This document shows, one piece after another, positions 16,824 through 24,747 of a stretch of 64,000 bases of DNA. A program made the translations under genes and the position numbers. Source of the stretch: Arthrobacter echini (GTDB taxonomy: Bacteria > Actinomycetota > Actinomycetes > Actinomycetales > Micrococcaceae); assembly GCF_004803505.1 (NCBI RefSeq), contig NZ_SSWH01000002.1, positions 219,305-283,304 of the forward strand. The letters are read 5' to 3'. Position 1 is the stretch's first letter. The number at the start of each line of letters is the position of its first letter. Below the pieces are notes generated by a model that ran no database searches, was not told the origin of the DNA, and saw nothing but the letters and a program-made list of their open reading frames with translations.

Positions 16824-17993
16824 ATGACCTACATCACCCCCACCAGGCTGTCCGACGGACGAGAGCTGATCTACTTCGATGAGCGCGAGGCGAACGCCGA
16901 TCTGCACCGGGAGCCGGGTGTCGTGCATGACGACCGCGCGCTTCCGCCGCGCGGGCCGGCCGGGACCACGCGTTTCGATGCCCTGACCGGTGAGTGGATC
17001 GCCGTCGCGGCACACCGCCAGGGTAGAACCCACCTGCCGCCCGCCGAGCACTGTCCGCTGTGCCCGACGACGGAGGTCAACCACTCGGAGGTCCCCGCCC
17101 CCGACTACGAGGTCGTGGTGTTCGAGAATCGGTTCCCGTCCTTCGGTCCCGAGCTGGGCGAGCTCCCCCCGGCGCCGGGGTGGGGCACGACGTCGACGGC
17201 GTACGGTCGGTGCGAGGTCGTCGCGTTCGATTCCGAACACGATGGTTCCTTCGGGTCGCTGGGTTTCGAGCGGGCCAGGACCGTCGTCGAAGCCTGGGCG
17301 CATCGCACCGAGGCGCTCTCGGCGATGCCGGGGATCAGGCAGGTCTTCTGTTTCGAGAACCGTGGTGCGGAGATCGGCGTCACCCTGCTGCATCCGCACG
17401 GCCAGATCTACGCCTACCCCTTCATCCCTCCGAGGGCCGCGACACTTGCCTCACGAGCGGCCGAGTTCTTCGAGGCCTCCGGTGGGACGCGCACACTCAT
17501 GGGTGAGGCCCTGGCCTCGGAACGGGAGTCCGGGGACCGCATGATCATCGAGGGTCGGCACTTCAGTGCCTTCGTTCCCTTCGCAGCCCGCTGGCCGCTC
17601 GAGGTGCATCTGGTGCCGCACCGCCAGGTTGCCGACTTCACCGGCCTGTCCGGTGCCGAGCGCGATGAGCTCACGGCGGTGTACCTCGATGTCCTGGCCC
17701 GCGTCGACAACCTCTACCCGACGCCGACCCCGTACATCGCGGCATGGCAGCAGGCGCCTCTGGACGCGACCGTGCGCCCCGCGAGCTGTTTCCACCTGCA
17801 GCTCACGTCACCGCGCCGTGCTGCCGACAAGCTGAAGTTCCTTGCCGGGTCGGAGGCGGCCATGGGCGCCTTCATCAACGACACCACACCGGAGAAGGTC
17901 GCCGCAGCTCTGCGGGAGGCGACACCGGACCCCGCACCATCCGCTGCTGCTCCTGCCTCTGCTGCCGCTGGATCCCGGGAAGGGAGGGCATGA
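16824..17993 (+). CDS. galT: Galactose-1-phosphate uridylyltransferase
   Basis: A 389-residue HIT-superfamily enzyme exchanging UMP between UDP-glucose and galactose-1-phosphate in the Leloir pathway. The nucleophilic His192 lies in LLHPHGQIYAYP, and a zinc site is suggested by Cys77 and Cys80 in HCPLCPTTE. The last 30 residues are an Ala/Pro-rich tail. Its stop overlaps the galK start by four bases (ATGA). No galE is present in this window. Confidence 0.96.
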   Translation: MTYITPTRLSDGRELIYFDEREANADLHREPGVVHDDRALPPRGPAGTTRFDALTGEWIAVAAHRQGRTHLPPAEHCPLCPTTEVNHSEVPAPDYEVVVFENRFPSFGPELGELPPAPGWGTTSTAYGRCEVVAFDSEHDGSFGSLGFERARTVVEAWAHRTEALSAMPGIRQVFCFENRGAEIGVTLLHPHGQIYAYPFIPPRAATLASRAAEFFEASGGTRTLMGEALASERESGDRMIIEGRHFSAFVPFAARWPLEVHLVPHRQVADFTGLSGAERDELTAVYLDVLARVDNLYPTPTPYIAAWQQAPLDATVRPASCFHLQLTSPRRAADKLKFLAGSEAAMGAFINDTTPEKVAAALREATPDPAPSAAAPASAAAGSREGRA

Positions 17994-19144
17994 TCAGCGC
18001 GCCCCGCTGTCTCGCGGAAGTCTTCGACGACCGCTTCGGTCGTGAACCCGATGGGCTGTGGTCGGCGCCGGGCCGCGTCAATCTCGTGGGTGAGCACACG
18101 GACTACAACGACGGCCTCGTCCTGCCGTTCGCCATCGGGCAGTCCACGACCGCGGCCGCAGCGGTCCGGACGGACCGGTTCGTGCGGGTCGCCTCCACCC
18201 TGGCGCCGGGTGAGGACCCGGTGACGGTGGATCTCGATTCCCTCGAGGAGGGCACGGTGCAGGGCTGGGCGGCCTATCCGCTCGGGGTGCTCTGGGCCAT
18301 GGAGCACTCGGGACATCGCTGCCCCGGCATGGACATCCTCGTCGACTCCGGCGTCCCGGTGGGCGCCGGCCTGTCCTCCTCGGCGGCTCTGGAATGCTCG
18401 GTCGCCCTCGCCGTCAACGACCTCGCCGGCGCCGGGGTGTCGCGGCGGGAACTCGCGGTGATCGGGCAGCTCGCCGAGAACCGGATGGTCGGCGCTCCGA
18501 CCGGCATCATGGACCAGTCGGCCTCCCTCCTCGGCGAAGCCGGGCACGCTGTCTTCCTCGACTGCCGCTCCGGGGACTCGCGGCTCGTCCGCCTCGATCT
18601 CGAGGGCGCGGGCCTCGCCCTGCTGGTCATCGATACGCGTGTCACCCATGCGCACGCCACGGGTGGATACGCCGAGCGTCGCCGCTCCTGCGAGCTCGGG
18701 GCCGAACTGCTGGCCGTGCCCGCCCTGCGCGATCTCTCCGTCGGGGATCTGGCCGAGGCAGCGGGGCTGCTCGACGAGCAGACCTTCCGCAGGGTGCGTC
18801 ACGTGGTGACCGAGAACGCTCGCGTCCTCGACGCCGTGGACGTCCTCGACGCGGGGCCGGCCGGTCTCGGCCCGCTGCTGGTCGCCAGTCACGCCTCCAT
18901 GCGGGACGACTTCGAGATCTCCTCGAGAGAACTCGACCTCGCCGTCGACACGGCGCTCGATGCCGGGTCGCTCGGGGCACGCATGACCGGCGGGGGCTTC
19001 GGTGGCTCTGCGCTGGCGCTCATCCGGGCCGCCGACAGCGCACACATCGGCGCCGCCGTCGAGAAGGCGTTCGCCGCCGCGGGCCTGAGGCGGCCTGGGA
19101 TCTTCGGCGTCCTTCCCGGAGCGGGCGCCGCCAGAGTTGCCTGA
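17990..19144 (+). CDS. galK: Galactokinase
   Basis: A 384-residue GHMP kinase phosphorylating galactose at C1. The galactokinase signature GRVNLVGEHTDYNDG spans residues 28-42, the ATP-binding GHMP motif is VPVGAGLSSSAALE, and the C-terminal GHMP motif is GARMTGGGFGGSALAL. It is translationally coupled to galT. A strong hairpin follows at 19162-19187. Confidence 0.97.
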   Translation: MISAPRCLAEVFDDRFGREPDGLWSAPGRVNLVGEHTDYNDGLVLPFAIGQSTTAAAAVRTDRFVRVASTLAPGEDPVTVDLDSLEEGTVQGWAAYPLGVLWAMEHSGHRCPGMDILVDSGVPVGAGLSSSAALECSVALAVNDLAGAGVSRRELAVIGQLAENRMVGAPTGIMDQSASLLGEAGHAVFLDCRSGDSRLVRLDLEGAGLALLVIDTRVTHAHATGGYAERRRSCELGAELLAVPALRDLSVGDLAEAAGLLDEQTFRRVRHVVTENARVLDAVDVLDAGPAGLGPLLVASHASMRDDFEISSRELDLAVDTALDAGSLGARMTGGGFGGSALALIRAADSAHIGAAVEKAFAAAGLRRPGIFGVLPGAGAARVA

Positions 19145-19161
19145 GGCACAGACGCAGAAGA

Positions 19162-19187
19162 ACCCGCACCCCTGAGAGGGTGCGGGT
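19162..19187. terminator. Bidirectional terminator between galK and the Bax inhibitor gene
   Basis: ACCCGCACCC (19162-19171) pairs perfectly with GGGTGCGGGT (19178-19187) around a six-base loop, between two converging genes. The minus-strand exit is pyrimidine-rich (TCTTCTGCGTC). Confidence 0.75.
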
Positions 19188-19263
19188 CCTCCTGAGGCGA
19201 GGCCCTCCGTGGGGCGTACCGACCGTCAGCCGGTCCAGCCGGCGAGAACCGGCCGGGCGGGGC

Positions 19264-20142
19264 TCACTCGCTGCCGCGGATGATCGCGATGAGGCGGAGG
19301 ATCTCGACGTACAGCCAGATCAGGGTGACGGTGAGACCGAAGGCCGCGGTCCAGGAGTACCTCTGCGGGGCACCGTGCCGGACGCCCTCGCTGATCGAGG
19401 TGAAGTCGACGATGAGGGAGAACGCGGCGAGACCGATGGCGAGCAGTCCGATCACGAGACCGAACGGGATCCCCTCGGCGAAGCCGAGCATCCCCTCGGT
19501 TCCCGGGATCCCGGTGCTGCGAAGGCCGAACATCCCCTCGGTCACGCCGAAGATCATGAGGCCCAGATTGACCAGTGAGAACACCGCGTAGCTGATGATG
19601 GCGATCATGAAGAACTTCATCGCCTTCGGGGTGGCGCGCACCTTGCCGCTCTTGAACAGCGCCAGCGTCACACCGAACACCACGAGGGTTCCGAGAACCG
19701 CCTGCACCGCGATCCCCGGGAACCGCGCTTCGAGCACCGTCGTGATTCCGCCGACGAAGAGGCCCTCCAGAGCCGCGTAGGCGAGGATCAGCGCCGGTGA
19801 GGGCTCGCGCTTGAAAGCATTGACGAGACCGAGGACGAAGCCTCCGAGCGCTCCGACCACCATGAGGGGCAGCGCGAGTCCCGGCAGCACGAACGCCGGA
19901 ACCGCTGCACCCAGGAGGACCACGCCGATACACAGCAGCGTCTTCACGATCACGTCGTCGAAGGTCATGCGACCCATCTGGGCCGGTCCCGCCGATGGCT
20001 GGTTGTACAGATGCTCCAGCTGCTGCCGGCTCGCGGTCGAGTCCCCCGCGTACGTCACCGTGCCCGTTCCCGCCGGCTGATTGCCCCGGGTAGCGGATCG
20101 GAACGTCTTCCCGTTGAAAACCGGATTACCGCCAAGTGCCAT
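19264..20142 (-). CDS. Bax inhibitor-1/YccA-family membrane protein
   Basis: A 292-residue protein: about 60 polar residues, then seven membrane helices ending in TVTLIWLYVEILRLIAIIRGSE. It fits the Bax1-I/YccA group abundant in actinobacteria; E. coli YccA modulates the FtsH protease and other family members conduct calcium, but this subgroup is uncharacterised. The ATG at 20142 has GGAGGA about nine bases upstream, better than the longer reading frame. Divergent from the liv operon across a 293-base gap. Confidence 0.88.
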   Translation of the reverse strand: MALGGNPVFNGKTFRSATRGNQPAGTGTVTYAGDSTASRQQLEHLYNQPSAGPAQMGRMTFDDVIVKTLLCIGVVLLGAAVPAFVLPGLALPLMVVGALGGFVLGLVNAFKREPSPALILAYAALEGLFVGGITTVLEARFPGIAVQAVLGTLVVFGVTLALFKSGKVRATPKAMKFFMIAIISYAVFSLVNLGLMIFGVTEGMFGLRSTGIPGTEGMLGFAEGIPFGLVIGLLAIGLAAFSLIVDFTSISEGVRHGAPQRYSWTAAFGLTVTLIWLYVEILRLIAIIRGSE

Positions 20143-20347
20143 GTTCTTCTGTCCTCCATATGGGCCCGCGTGTCCGGGCAACCCTACCAACATCAACGAT
20201 TCCGGGCGTCGTTTGTTCCCTCCGCGGGGTGCCCCGCGAGGATGACGAAGGGGAGGATGACAAGACCGGCAGGGCCGGAGCACGGGATCGTTACCGAATC
20301 GCTATCTCCTGCGGAACCTTTTGCGTACCGCTGAACCTACCCGCGAG

Positions 20348-20381
20348 TAGCATGATCTCGACGTCGGTGACACGCGTCACA
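20348..20381 (+). promoter_or_regulatory. liv operon promoter with Crp/GlxR-like operator
   Basis: In the 293-base gap between the Bax inhibitor gene and livH, a TAGCAT -10 candidate (20348-20353) is followed by GGTGACACGCGTCACA (20366-20381). That sequence matches the Crp/GlxR consensus TGTGA-N6-TCACA at nine of ten positions. It would cover or lie just past the start point. Nothing else in this gap is recognisable. Confidence 0.45.
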
Positions 20382-20435
20382 GTTGCCCTCCCGTCGGTCC
20401 TCCGCCGGGTCTGTCCCACCGCGGAGGTTCCCATC

Positions 20436-21788
20436 TTGCTCACCCTGACGACGCCTGCACGGATCAGGAGGTCGCTGCTGCTGGCTCTCGGCGTCGTGCT
20501 GCTCGTGCTGCTCGGGACCCCGGCGTCCCATGCATCAGCCGAACCGCCCGCGCCGGGAACGCACCTCGGGTCGCTCCGTGTGCAGGGGACCACCGGTGAC
20601 CAGGAGCAGGAGTTCGACAACAGCATCGGCGGGGTGCTCCGCGGTGCCGCCGGACCCCTCGCAGGTGTCACCGTCACGGTCACCGGCAACGGCTTCGAGG
20701 GCGAGACGACCTCGGGGGCGAACGGTGCCTGGCGGATCGGCGTGCCGGAGCAGGGCACCTACGAGGTCGGCATCGACGAGGACACCCTCCCCGAGGGCAG
20801 GGTACTGGCGGAAGGTCAGGAGAATCCGCGGGAGGTGAGTTTCGCCAACACCTCCAGCGCGACCACGCTGTTCCTGTTCGGCGACGGCATCACCACGCAG
20901 CAGACCCCGTTCCTGGAGACACTCGCCGAACGCGCCCTGGCCGGTTTCAGCTTCGGCCTCCTGCTCGCGCTCAGTGCCGTCGGCCTGTCCCTCATCTTCG
21001 GGACCACCGGACTCACCAACTTCGCCCACGGGGAGATGGTGACGTTCGGCGCCGTCGTCGCCTTCGGTCTCGCGGCGACCGGTCTGCCCATCGCGGTCGC
21101 GATCGTGCTCGCGGTCGTCGCAGGTGGTCTCCTCGGGTACGTGCAGGATGCCGGATTGTGGAAGCCGCTGCGGCGACGCGGAACCGGTCTCGTACCCATG
21201 ATGATCGTCAGCATCGGCCTGGCTCTCGCCCTGCGCTACATCATCCAGCTGTTCTTCGGCGGCGCAACCCAGCAATTGCCCGGGTCGCAGAGCGAGATCA
21301 TCGACGTCGGCTCCGTGTCGATCTCCCGCAACAACCTGACGTCCCTGGCAGTGAGCCTGGTCATCATCCTCGTCGTCGCCTTCCTGCTCCTGCGAACGCG
21401 GGTCGGCAAGGCCACGCGGGCCGTGGCCGACAATCCGGCCCTGGCTGCCGCGTCCGGTATCGACGTCGATCGCGTCATCCGCATCGTGTGGGTCGTGGGG
21501 GGAATGCTCGCCGCACTCGGCGGCATCCTGTGGGCGTACTACCGCCCGGGCGTCTCCTACAACATGGGCCAGCAGATCCTGCTGCTCATCTTCGCCGGCG
21601 TCACCCTCGGCGGACTGGGCACCGTCTTCGGCGCACTCATCGGCTCCATCATCGTCGGGCTCTTCGTGGAGATCTCCACGATCTGGCTCGAGGCGGACCT
21701 CAAGTACGTGGGGGCGCTGCTGATTCTGATTCTCGTGCTCCTCTTCCGGCCGCAGGGTATCCTCGGCCGCAGCGAGCGCATAGGTTAG
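20436..21788 (+). CDS. livH: Branched-chain amino acid ABC permease LivH with N-terminal extracytoplasmic domain
   Basis: A 450-residue permease subunit. The TTG at 20436 is chosen because GGAGG lies eight bases upstream and it opens directly onto a signal-peptide-like segment (basic RIRRS, then a hydrophobic run to residue 34). Residues about 36-160 form a beta-rich domain resembling carboxypeptidase-regulatory or SpaA-like folds (GVTVTVTGNGFEGETTSGAN, YEVGIDEDTLPEG). Residues 165-450 are a normal LivH permease with GLSLIFGTTGLTNFAHGEM and a C-terminal LFRPQGILG. The domain would face the binding protein. First gene of livHMGF. Confidence 0.9.
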   Translation: MLTLTTPARIRRSLLLALGVVLLVLLGTPASHASAEPPAPGTHLGSLRVQGTTGDQEQEFDNSIGGVLRGAAGPLAGVTVTVTGNGFEGETTSGANGAWRIGVPEQGTYEVGIDEDTLPEGRVLAEGQENPREVSFANTSSATTLFLFGDGITTQQTPFLETLAERALAGFSFGLLLALSAVGLSLIFGTTGLTNFAHGEMVTFGAVVAFGLAATGLPIAVAIVLAVVAGGLLGYVQDAGLWKPLRRRGTGLVPMMIVSIGLALALRYIIQLFFGGATQQLPGSQSEIIDVGSVSISRNNLTSLAVSLVIILVVAFLLLRTRVGKATRAVADNPALAAASGIDVDRVIRIVWVVGGMLAALGGILWAYYRPGVSYNMGQQILLLIFAGVTLGGLGTVFGALIGSIIVGLFVEISTIWLEADLKYVGALLILILVLLFRPQGILGRSERIG

Positions 21789-21797
21789 GGACTCCTC

Positions 21798-22778
21798 ATG
21801 GACTTCGGAAACATCCTCGTCAACGCCTTCGGTGAGCTGATCAGTCCCACCACTGCGGCGTACGCGCTGGCTGCCCTGGGTCTGGCCGTGCACTTCGGCT
21901 ACTCGGGACTGCTGAACTTCGGCCAGGCCGGCTTCATGGCGGTCGGAGCGTACGGCTACGCGATCGCTACCCTGACCTTCGATGCCCCGCTCCCGCTCGC
22001 GGTCCTCGTGGCGATCCTCGCGTCGGTCCTCTTCGCCATCCTCCTGGGCATACCGACGCTCAGACTGCGGGCAGACTATCTCGCGATCGTGACCATCGCC
22101 GCCGCCGAGATCATCCGCTACATCGTCACGACCAACGGGCTGACGGACATCACCGGGTCCGCCAACGGTCTTGCCGCCTTCGAGGGCGGCTTCTTCGGGC
22201 TCAATCCCTTCCCGGTGGGGACCTACGACGTCGGCCCCCTCGCCCTGAACGAGCGGGACCTGTGGATCAGGGTGGTCGGCTGGACCGTGGTGATCCTGGC
22301 CTGCCTGACGGTCTGGCTCCTGATGCGCAGCCCCTGGGGCCGGGTGCTCAAGGGCATCCGAGAGGACGAGAACGCCGTGCGCTCGCTCGGCAAGAACGTG
22401 TATGCCTACAAGATGCAGGCGCTCGTGATCGGCGGGATCCTCGGGTCCCTGGCCGGCATCATCTTCACGCTGCCCCGCGGAGCCGTCCAGCCGGCCAACT
22501 ACGCGACGGAGCTGACCTTCTTCCTCTACACCTGCCTCCTGCTGGGGGGCATGGCGACGGTGCTCGGGCCGGTGATCGGCGCGATGATCTTCTGGGTGGT
22601 GCTCTCGCTGACCCAGGGCCTGCTGTACGGTGCCATCGAGATCGGAGCCATCACGTTCCTGTCGAACGCGCAGGCGGGCCAGCTGCGCTACATCCTCGTG
22701 GGTGTGGCACTGATGCTGCTCATGGTCTTCAGGCCGCAGGGCGTCCTGGGCAACAAGAAGGAGCTGGCATTCGCATGA
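21798..22778 (+). CDS. livM: Branched-chain amino acid ABC permease LivM
   Basis: A 326-residue permease partner of LivH with about ten helices. Family features: FGYSGLLNFGQAGFMAVGAYGYA near the N-terminus, the cytoplasmic coupling segment SPWGRVLKGIREDENAVRSLGKN and the closing VFRPQGVLG. It starts nine bases after livH and its stop overlaps the livG start by four bases, so the operon is translationally coupled. Confidence 0.95.
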   Translation: MDFGNILVNAFGELISPTTAAYALAALGLAVHFGYSGLLNFGQAGFMAVGAYGYAIATLTFDAPLPLAVLVAILASVLFAILLGIPTLRLRADYLAIVTIAAAEIIRYIVTTNGLTDITGSANGLAAFEGGFFGLNPFPVGTYDVGPLALNERDLWIRVVGWTVVILACLTVWLLMRSPWGRVLKGIREDENAVRSLGKNVYAYKMQALVIGGILGSLAGIIFTLPRGAVQPANYATELTFFLYTCLLLGGMATVLGPVIGAMIFWVVLSLTQGLLYGAIEIGAITFLSNAQAGQLRYILVGVALMLLMVFRPQGVLGNKKELAFA

Positions 22779-23872
22779 GCGCAGAACACACAGGTCACAC
22801 CCCGGACCCGCTCGACCGGAACTCCCGTGGAGGCCGGACCGCCGGGAGTGCAGCTGCCGCGGCCGGGTCCCACGCCGTGGACCCCGGAGTGGTCCCGGCG
22901 GCGCCGATCGCCACCGACGGGACGGGCCCGGGCTGCCGGAAGCGTGATCCCATCGTCGTGGCGGACAACGTGACGCGGAGTTTCGGCGGCGTCAACGCCG
23001 TCGACGTGGAGCACCTGGAGATTCCCCGCCACATGATCACGGCGCTGATCGGGCCCAACGGTGCCGGGAAGACCACCCTGTTCAATCTGCTGACCGGTTT
23101 CGACACACCCGACAGCGGCGACTGGGAGTTCGACGGCGCGCCGCTGGCCAAGGTCGCCTCGCACAGGGTGGCGCGCATGGGAATGGTCCGCACGTTCCAG
23201 CTCACCAAGGTCATGGGCAAGCTCACGGTCATGGAGAACATGCGGCTGGGTGCAACGGACCAGCCGGGTGAGAGCCTGGCCCGCGCGCTGTTCAAGGGCG
23301 TATGGGGCCGGCGGGAGAAGGAGATCACCGCGCAGGCCGAGGTGCTGCTCGCGAAGTTCAAGCTGGACACCAAGCGCGACGACTACGCGGCGTCACTCTC
23401 AGGGGGTCAGCGCAAGCTCCTCGAGATGGCGCGGGCGCTGATGGTACGACCTCGACTCGTGATGCTCGACGAGCCGATGGCCGGCGTCAACCCGGCCCTC
23501 ACGCAGTCACTGCTCGACCACATCAGGAGTCTGAAGGACGAGGGCATGACGGTACTGTTCGTCGAGCACGACATGCACATGGTCCGCCACATCGCGGACT
23601 GGGTGGTCGTCATGGCGGAGGGGAAGGTCGTCGCCGAAGGGCCTCCGGCAATCGTCATGAAGGACCAGGCCGTCATCGACGCCTACCTGGGCGCCCACCA
23701 CGACGTCGACCTGGGCGACAGCACGGGCGTCGACCATCTCGCGGAGGAGCTCGCCGGCGACGACGCCTCGGTCGTCGGCACCGATGAGGAAGGGATCCTC
23801 GGGACCGGCGGCGCGGAGGCCGGCGGAGCACACACGGCGGAGTCTGCGCAGACGGACGAGGAGACGAGATGA
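22775..23872 (+). CDS. livG: Branched-chain amino acid ABC ATPase LivG with long tails
   Basis: A 365-residue ATPase. The core has Walker A GPNGAGKTTLFN, the ABC signature SLSGGQRKLLEMARAL, Walker B RLVMLDEPMAGVNP and the switch HDM in VEHDMHMV. The core is flanked by about 58 residues of Gly/Ala-rich N-terminal sequence and about 55 residues of acidic, Gly-rich C-terminal sequence beyond the usual 250-residue LivG. Both tails look disordered. Start and stop both overlap neighbouring genes by four bases. Confidence 0.93.
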   Translation: MSAEHTGHTPDPLDRNSRGGRTAGSAAAAAGSHAVDPGVVPAAPIATDGTGPGCRKRDPIVVADNVTRSFGGVNAVDVEHLEIPRHMITALIGPNGAGKTTLFNLLTGFDTPDSGDWEFDGAPLAKVASHRVARMGMVRTFQLTKVMGKLTVMENMRLGATDQPGESLARALFKGVWGRREKEITAQAEVLLAKFKLDTKRDDYAASLSGGQRKLLEMARALMVRPRLVMLDEPMAGVNPALTQSLLDHIRSLKDEGMTVLFVEHDMHMVRHIADWVVVMAEGKVVAEGPPAIVMKDQAVIDAYLGAHHDVDLGDSTGVDHLAEELAGDDASVVGTDEEGILGTGGAEAGGAHTAESAQTDEETR

Positions 23873-24612
23873 GAGAAGATTTCGACGGCGATTCGGTCGT
23901 GAAGGTCACCGAGCTGGTCGCGGGATACCTGCCCGGTGTCAATATTCTCAACGGCTGCAGCATCGAGGCACGCCGCGGTGAACTCATCGGGATCATCGGG
24001 CCCAACGGGGCCGGCAAGTCGACGCTCCTGAAGGCCATGTTCGGTCTCGTGAAGGTCCACTCCGGCACCGTGATGGTGCGCGGGAAGAACCTGACCGGCC
24101 TGAAGGCGAACAAGCTCGTCAGTCAGGGCGTGGGCTTCGTACCGCAGACCAACAACGTCTTCGGCACCCTGACCATCGAGGAGAATCTCGAGATGGGCAT
24201 GTACCAGCGGCCCAGGGACTACAGGGAGCGCTTCGAGTTCGTCACGGGTCTCTTCCCCGAGCTCGGCAAGCGGAAGGCGCAGCGAGCGGGTTCGCTCTCG
24301 GGCGGCGAACGGCAGATGGTCGCCATGGGCCGGGCGCTCATGATGGATCCCGCTGTGCTGCTGCTCGACGAGCCCTCTGCCGGGCTCTCCCCGGTCAGGC
24401 AGGACGAGACGTTCCTGCGGGTGCACGAGATCAACCGCGCCGGCGTGTCCGTGATCATGGTCGAGCAGAATGCACGGCGCTGTCTGCAGATCTGCGACCG
24501 CGCCTACGTGCTCGACCAGGGCAAGGACGCCTACACCGGAACCGGCCGGGAACTGCTGAAGGACCCGAAGGTCATTCAGCTCTATCTCGGCACGCTCGCC
24601 GACACCGCCTGA
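23869..24612 (+). CDS. livF: Branched-chain amino acid ABC ATPase LivF
   Basis: A 247-residue second ATPase. Walker A GPNGAGKSTLLKAMFG, signature SLSGGERQMVAMGRAL, Walker B AVLLLDEPSAGLSP and switch region MVEQNARRC are all intact, and the length is normal. It is coupled to livG by an ATGA overlap and ends the livHMGF operon, facing the binding-protein gene across a terminator hairpin. Confidence 0.95.
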   Translation: MREDFDGDSVVKVTELVAGYLPGVNILNGCSIEARRGELIGIIGPNGAGKSTLLKAMFGLVKVHSGTVMVRGKNLTGLKANKLVSQGVGFVPQTNNVFGTLTIEENLEMGMYQRPRDYRERFEFVTGLFPELGKRKAQRAGSLSGGERQMVAMGRALMMDPAVLLLDEPSAGLSPVRQDETFLRVHEINRAGVSVIMVEQNARRCLQICDRAYVLDQGKDAYTGTGRELLKDPKVIQLYLGTLADTA

Positions 24613-24663
24613 GCATCTCGCCTCCCCGGTTCCGGCTGTCCCCGCAGGTATGCCCTGCAGAAC

Positions 24664-24701
24664 AGCCCCGGCACGCCTTCCGAGGAAGGGTTGCCGGGGC
24701 T
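24664..24701. terminator. Bidirectional terminator between livF and the binding-protein gene
   Basis: AGCCCCGGCA (24664-24673) pairs with TGCCGGGGCT (24692-24701), and the intervening CCTTCCGAGGAAGG extends the hairpin. It sits between two converging genes. Confidence 0.75.
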
Positions 24702-24747
24702 GATCGGTCCGGCCTAGGAGCCGGTCTCTCCGACGAGCTGTTCTACC

